Below, piece by piece: positions 6,125-9,605 of a DNA stretch of 9,605 bases. Each line of letters starts with the position of its first letter. Within the stretch, counting starts at the first letter, position 1. This DNA comes from Limnohabitans sp. Its GTDB lineage: Bacteria; Pseudomonadota; Gammaproteobacteria; Burkholderiales; Burkholderiaceae_C. The stretch lies in assembly GCA_023260735.1 (NCBI GenBank), contig JALQUL010000459.1, forward strand, positions 1-9,605, in the 5' to 3' direction. The position numbers and the translations under genes are program-made. Under the pieces are notes generated by a model, which made no database searches, had not been told where the DNA came from, and saw only the letters and a program-made list of their open reading frames with translations.

Positions 6125-7267
6125 ATGGCACCTTTTATTGCTTTTTGTGCCTGCTATTATGGATTTTTAGGTTTATTTAACCCTTATCTTCCACTATGGT
6201 TAAAAGACGCTGGTTTGAGTGTGGCTGGCATCAGTGCCATCATGGCTTTGCAATCTTTATCTAGAATGGTGGGCCCTTATTTCTGGGGTGCAGCCAGCGA
6301 CAAATCCGGTCGCCCCATTTATTTACTGCGCATGGCAGCTGTTATTTCTTTAGTGGCGACCTTAGGTTTATTTTGGAAAAATCCTTGGTGGCTGGCAGCC
6401 GTATTGTTTTTGTTTTTTGTTAATACCAGTGCCATGGTTCCTATGAGTGAGACCGCTATTACGCAGGCTTTGCTCCGTTCTGGGCCATTTGATATTAAGC
6501 GTTACGGCAAAATTAGAGTCTGGGGTTCGATTGGTTTTATGCCGGTGGTGTTTTTAAGTGGCGTGTGGTTTGAATATGTGGGTTTTGTTAGTTTTGTACC
6601 TTTAAGTATTTTAAGTATGTTGTTATTGGTACTGATTTGCTGGCGCATACCCGATTTAAAAGTATCAAGTCACAGTACAGTGTCGGCCCCGATTGCAAAA
6701 GTGTTAAAAAAACCAGAGGTAATTTGGTTTTTTCTATGCTTGTTTTTTCATATTTTGGCGCACACTGGTATTTATGTTTTTTTAACACTTTATCTTGATA
6801 GCTTGGGTTACAGCAAAACTATTATTGGTTTAATGTGGGTGGCTTCAGTCACCACAGAGATTATTTGGTTTTTTTTACAAGCCCGTTGGTTGCATTGGTT
6901 GAGCAATAGTATGTGGTTATTGATTTGTGCTGCATTAACCGTTTTTAGAATGGGTTTTACTGCAGGCTTAGCTCATATTTGGTGGGTATTGTTAATAGCC
7001 CAAGCTACTCATGCGATTACTTTTGCAGCTCACCATTCGGTAGGGGTAAGTTTTATTACTGATTTTTTTCCTGGTGCTTTAAGAGGTCGTGGTCAAGCTT
7101 TGTACACCATGATTGGTTACGGTGTAACAGGCATATTAGGTGCATTATTGGGTGGCATTTTAAGCGAGTATTGGGGTTTAGCCAGTGTTTTTTGGGCCGG
7201 TTTAATTAGTGCGATTTTGGCAACAGCCTGTGCATGGAAATTACACCAACATCGTGAATTAAGATGA
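6125..7267 (+). CDS. MFS transporter, HcaT / MFS_1-like family
   Basis: An inner-membrane permease of 380 residues from the chosen ATG, with about 12 hydrophobic segments. The first helix is FIAFCACYYGFLGLFNPYLP. The loop between helices 2 and 3 has the MFS motif form WGAASDKSGRP, and RYGKIRVWGSIGF is characteristic of the 3-phenylpropionate-transporter (HcaT)-like, LacY-related branch. The second half ends with GRGQALYTMIGYGVTGILGALLGG. A TTG start at 6083 would add 14 polar residues, but the AAAGGTG site favours 6125. It is the last gene of the aroC-tautomerase-MFS run. The EamA gene converges from the right with 80 bp between the stops and no convincing terminator. The substrate is unknown; the HcaT name is only a family label. 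Confidence 0.88.
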   Translation: MAPFIAFCACYYGFLGLFNPYLPLWLKDAGLSVAGISAIMALQSLSRMVGPYFWGAASDKSGRPIYLLRMAAVISLVATLGLFWKNPWWLAAVLFLFFVNTSAMVPMSETAITQALLRSGPFDIKRYGKIRVWGSIGFMPVVFLSGVWFEYVGFVSFVPLSILSMLLLVLICWRIPDLKVSSHSTVSAPIAKVLKKPEVIWFFLCLFFHILAHTGIYVFLTLYLDSLGYSKTIIGLMWVASVTTEIIWFFLQARWLHWLSNSMWLLICAALTVFRMGFTAGLAHIWWVLLIAQATHAITFAAHHSVGVSFITDFFPGALRGRGQALYTMIGYGVTGILGALLGGILSEYWGLASVFWAGLISAILATACAWKLHQHRELR

Positions 7268-7347
7268 ACTACTCGAGTAAGTGCATCGACTTCTCACTAG
7301 TAGTGGCAGGAATAAGCCTATTTTTAAAATAGACCTATGCTAAAGCT

Positions 7348-8235
7348 TTAAGTTTTACTAGAGTCTATTGTCACCCAAGGCCTATAACCACTCACCATAA
7401 TAGTGGCAATACTTACTAATATCGCACCCACAAAAGTAATGTAAGTGACTGCTTCGCCTACAAACAAATAGGCCCAAAATACCCCAAAACCAGTGATCAT
7501 AAAATTGGTACTTAAAGCGGCAATAGGGCTAATATGAATCATGATGCGCATATACTGCCAATAAGCCAGTCCAGAGGTAATCACACCGGTAATGAATAAG
7601 CAACCCAAGGCATACCAGCTAAAACCTGCTTGCGGTAGTGATGAAATAGCAAACGGGCTTAAGAGAATACTAGCCGTTAAATGCATAGAAGCAGTAATAG
7701 CCAGTGGTTGCATACGGGTTGTGGCCCGCTTTAATAAGGGTGTGGCAAGGCCTGAGCAAAATGCGGCTCCGCCACAGGTGAAAGCCCCAATTAATAAGTT
7801 GGAGCTAACCTGCGCAGGGCCGAGTTTTACGATTAAAGCAACCCCACTAAAGCCAATCATACTGCCACCAATTTTGACGGCAGTAAGCTTATCTTCCTTT
7901 AACCATGCAGAGGCAAATACACCAAATAAAACCGAGGTAATCATCATGACAGAGCCATAACTAGCCGGTAATTTAAGGGCCGAATAGTTATACAAAAAAT
8001 GCGGAATTGCAACGGCGACTGCACCTAAAATAAAAAGCTCTTTCCAATGTTTTTTCTCGGGCCATGGCTCTTTCAGAATTTTCATAATGAGTGCCAAAGT
8101 TGCTGCCCCCATCGTAATACGCAAGGCTGCAGAAACATTAGGACCAAACACTTTGGCGGCTGTACCGGTAAAAATAAAATTAGACCCCCACAATGCCGAT
8201 AAACCCATAAGATGGAAAAAAATTTTAGCGTTCAT
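7348..8235 (-). CDS. EamA / DMT-family permease
   Basis: An inner-membrane protein of 295 residues made of two EamA repeats (about residues 5-138 and 146-285) and roughly 10 hydrophobic helices, the standard drug/metabolite-transporter layout. Visible family features are the start LMGLSALWGSNFIF, the end of the first repeat SVLFGVFASAWLKEDKL, and the end of the second repeat AYLFVGEAVTYITFVGAILVSIA. Members export amino acids, metabolites or drugs; the substrate cannot be read here. The ATG at 8233-8235 has no Shine-Dalgarno sequence ahead of it (AAATAAAGCCCTACGC) and no in-frame start closely upstream. It is a single gene: the aap operon upstream on the same strand is closed off by a terminator, so it should have its own promoter in the 8236-8504 gap. 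Confidence 0.9.
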   Translation of the reverse strand: MNAKIFFHLMGLSALWGSNFIFTGTAAKVFGPNVSAALRITMGAATLALIMKILKEPWPEKKHWKELFILGAVAVAIPHFLYNYSALKLPASYGSVMMITSVLFGVFASAWLKEDKLTAVKIGGSMIGFSGVALIVKLGPAQVSSNLLIGAFTCGGAAFCSGLATPLLKRATTRMQPLAITASMHLTASILLSPFAISSLPQAGFSWYALGCLFITGVITSGLAYWQYMRIMIHISPIAALSTNFMITGFGVFWAYLFVGEAVTYITFVGAILVSIATIMVSGYRPWVTIDSSKT

Positions 8236-8504
8236 GCGTAGGGCTTTATTTGGGGTTTTTGATGAATTGTGAAGGCTTGGGTGTTAGATGGATGCTGTGA
8301 CTAGTTCGAATCATGTTTACTTTTTGCATTGGTAGAGAAAAAGCAAATTTGTCAGCTTTAGAGAGTATTGCTATCATTTCAACATATTAGAGTTGAATTG
8401 TGCCCTCACTTGTCATACATGAGACTAATAGCAACACCTATGCGACAAAAAATCCTCTTAATTGACGCTTATAAAAATTTAATTTGCTCGTTAAAGCATA
8501 AAAA
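8236..8504. other. Non-coding gap upstream of the EamA gene, with a possible branched fold
   Basis: I see no gene in this stretch, which should carry the promoter of the EamA gene on the minus strand; no good -35/-10 pair stands out. The most ordered part is 8368-8434: TTGCTAT (8368-8374) and ATAGCAA (8428-8434) are exact complements and enclose TTCAAC/GTTGAA (8378-8383 with 8392-8397) and CTCA/TGAG (8405-8408 with 8420-8423, with TGT/ACA inside). This would make a three-way junction in the EamA leader. No known riboswitch class is recognised. Confidence 0.35.
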
Positions 8505-8528
8505 TAGCCTGTACCGCAGTACAGGCTA
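8500..8528 (-). terminator. Intrinsic terminator of the aap operon
   Basis: TAGCCTGTAC (8505-8514) and GTACAGGCTA (8519-8528) form a perfect 10-bp stem around a 4-base loop. Read on the minus strand, TTTTTATG follows directly (complement of 8497-8504). It starts 27 bases after the aapP stop, so it ends that transcript. On the plus strand the stem is followed by AAAAAG, so it is one-way. Confidence 0.9.
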
Positions 8529-8555
8529 AAAAGTTACCTCAATAATAAAATTAAA

Positions 8556-9299
8556 TTAGTGACCCAAAATTTTAGATAAAAAGTCTTTGCTTCGGTCGGT
8601 TTGTGGGTTGTTAAAGAAATCGTGTGGATTGTTTTGTTCGACGATTTGACCTTGGTCCATAAAAATCACACGGTCGGCAACTGCTTTGGCAAAACCCATT
8701 TCGTGGGTCACACAAATCATAGTAATGCCTTGGTTGGCCATTTCTACCATGACATCTAATACTTCTTTAATCATTTCTGGGTCGAGAGCAGAGGTGGGCT
8801 CATCGAATAACATGATTTTTGGTTTTAAACAAAGCGCACGGGCAATGGCAACACGTTGTTGTTGACCACCAGACAATTGCAATGGGTATTTATGAGCTTG
8901 CTCGGCAATACGCACACGTTGTAATTGTGCCATGGCTCTTTCTTCAGCTTCTTTTTTAGGCATTTTACCGACCCACATTGGCGATAAGGTGAGGTTTTCT
9001 AGCACGGTTAAATGCGGAAATAAATTAAATTGTTGAAACACCATCCCGACTTTTTTTCTGACGTCATCAATGGCTTTCACATCATCGGTGAGGGCAACGC
9101 CATCGACAATTAAATTGCCTTGCTGATGTTCTTCTAGTCGATTAATACAACGAATTAAAGTAGATTTTCCAGAGCCAGAAGGGCCACAAATCACAATGCG
9201 TTCGCCTTGCGTTACGGTGAGGTTGATGTCGCGTAAAACGTGAAAATCATTGCCATACCATTTATTGACGTTTTCAAATTGAATAATAGCTTGTGTCAT
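8556..9299 (-). CDS. aapP: Amino acid ABC transporter ATP-binding protein (AapP / GlnQ family)
   Basis: The ATPase subunit of a polar or general L-amino-acid uptake system, acting on the cytoplasmic face of the inner membrane. The length, 247 residues, is normal. All motifs are intact: Walker A GPSGSGKST (39-47), Q-loop VFQQFNLFPH (from 87), signature LSGGQQQR (142-149), Walker B IMLFDEP with Glu167, D-loop SALD (170-173) and switch His199 (VTHEMGF). The NRLEEHQQG, KMPKK and VIFMDQGQIVEQN segments resemble AapP/BztD of the AapJQMP system more than GlnQ of E. coli, as I recall those sequences. It follows the permease gene after 60 bp and is closed by the terminator at 8500-8528. No Shine-Dalgarno sequence is seen ahead of the ATG. 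Amino-acid specificity is not readable from the ATPase. Confidence 0.93.
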   Translation of the reverse strand: MTQAIIQFENVNKWYGNDFHVLRDINLTVTQGERIVICGPSGSGKSTLIRCINRLEEHQQGNLIVDGVALTDDVKAIDDVRKKVGMVFQQFNLFPHLTVLENLTLSPMWVGKMPKKEAEERAMAQLQRVRIAEQAHKYPLQLSGGQQQRVAIARALCLKPKIMLFDEPTSALDPEMIKEVLDVMVEMANQGITMICVTHEMGFAKAVADRVIFMDQGQIVEQNNPHDFFNNPQTDRSKDFLSKILGH

Positions 9300-9359
9300 G
9301 ATAATAAGTGCTTAAATTAATTAAATTTTGATCGGGTTGCAATGTATCGAAACAATGCA

Positions 9360-9605
9360 TTAGCGTTGTTTACCTTTATTGACTTGAGTTTCAATCCAAG
9401 CGCTATAGCGCGACATAGAGAAACAGAAAATAAAATAAATAATGGCAATAAAAATGTAGGCTTCAATTTTAAAGGGGCGCCAATCGGAGTCGGAGTTAAG
9501 TGCCAATGACATCGCACCAGTTAGCTCGTACAAACTCACAATAGTGACCAATGATGTATCTTTAAACAAACCAATAAAATTGTTCACAATACTAGGAACT
9601 ACCAT
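9360..9605 (-). CDS. aapM: Amino acid ABC transporter permease, C-terminal part (AapM type; 5' end outside window)
   Basis: The last 81 residues of a His/Glu/Gln/Arg/opine-type inner-membrane permease. The segment VPSIVNNFIGLFKDTSLVTIVS is the conserved cytoplasmic EAA-like loop that docks on the ATPase, followed by two hydrophobic stretches. The ending FIAIIYFIFCFSMSRYSAWIE is what I recall for AapM. The frame is open to the right edge of the window, so the ATG at 9603-9605 is internal. The ATPase gene aapP lies 60 bp downstream in the same operon, as expected for aapJ-aapQ-aapM-aapP order. The upstream members, if present, lie beyond the window. Assignment to AapM over another polar amino-acid permease is likely but rests on a short fragment. 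Confidence 0.85.
   Translation of the reverse strand: MVVPSIVNNFIGLFKDTSLVTIVSLYELTGAMSLALNSDSDWRPFKIEAYIFIAIIYFIFCFSMSRYSAWIETQVNKGKQR

Noticed and set aside
7318..7332. AT-only hairpin CTATTTT-T-AAAATAG between the convergent MFS and EamA genes
   Set aside because: It has almost no GC pairs, a one-base centre and no U-tract on either strand, so it is not supported as a terminator.
8300..8315. tRNA T-loop-like TTCGAATC
   Set aside because: The flanks do not form a T-stem, acceptor stem or anticodon arm; no tRNA can be built around it.
8440..8529. Small plus-strand frame of 29 codons starting MRQKILLIDAY
   Set aside because: No ribosome site, and its end is formed by the aap terminator hairpin, so a chance frame is more likely.
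1..9605. Mobile elements, CRISPR arrays, toxin-antitoxin or defence genes
   Set aside because: I looked on both strands for transposase-like proteins, regularly spaced repeats and small paired genes and saw none; the remaining open frames lie antisense or out of frame inside the genes listed.

Overview
The window reads as ordinary chromosomal DNA of a betaproteobacterium in the order Burkholderiales, probably near the Alcaligenaceae. This rests on recalled resemblance of the proteins (the GltX FIHLGNIRSALYPWAFAR block, the short CBS protein ending in a YIRDWP motif, the AroC SARMTAP variant, the 4-OT-like protein ending GGELWSEKK) and not on a search. The DNA is fairly AT-rich for that group. 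I see no rRNA, tRNA, insertion sequence, CRISPR array or phage gene. Genes are dense and mostly intact; the two end genes are cut by the window edges.

Layout. Bases 1-1890 (+) hold the 3' end of purF (purine synthesis) and a complete gltX (glutamyl-tRNA synthetase). Bases 1862-3979 (-) hold a two-gene unit, metY (O-acetylhomoserine sulfhydrylase) followed by an alpha/beta hydrolase, whose 3' end overlaps the 3' end of gltX tail to tail. A 102-bp divergent control region separates metY from a (+) gene for a two-CBS-domain protein at 4082-4537. After a 243-bp gap rich in inverted repeats comes a (+) unit of aroC (chorismate synthase), a small 4-oxalocrotonate-tautomerase-like protein and an MFS transporter (4781-7267). 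The rest is on the (-) strand: an EamA/DMT-family exporter-like protein (7348-8235), a 320-bp gap, and the end of a polar amino acid ABC transporter operon of the Aap type: the permease aapM (cut) and the ATPase aapP, closed by a clear intrinsic terminator.

How it fits together. Most genes are amino-acid and nucleotide housekeeping: sulfur assimilation into homocysteine, the last step of the shikimate pathway, tRNA charging with glutamate, amino-acid uptake, and two permeases of unknown substrate. I find no convincing new multi-gene system. The points most worth a second look lie between genes: the aroC leader (a perfect 9-bp-arm dyad, then a hairpin plus U-tract just before the start codon), two possible multi-branch folds (4564-4622 and 8368-8434), a 15-bp palindrome before the MFS gene, several starts with no Shine-Dalgarno sequence, and a tautomerase that lacks the usual Arg39.
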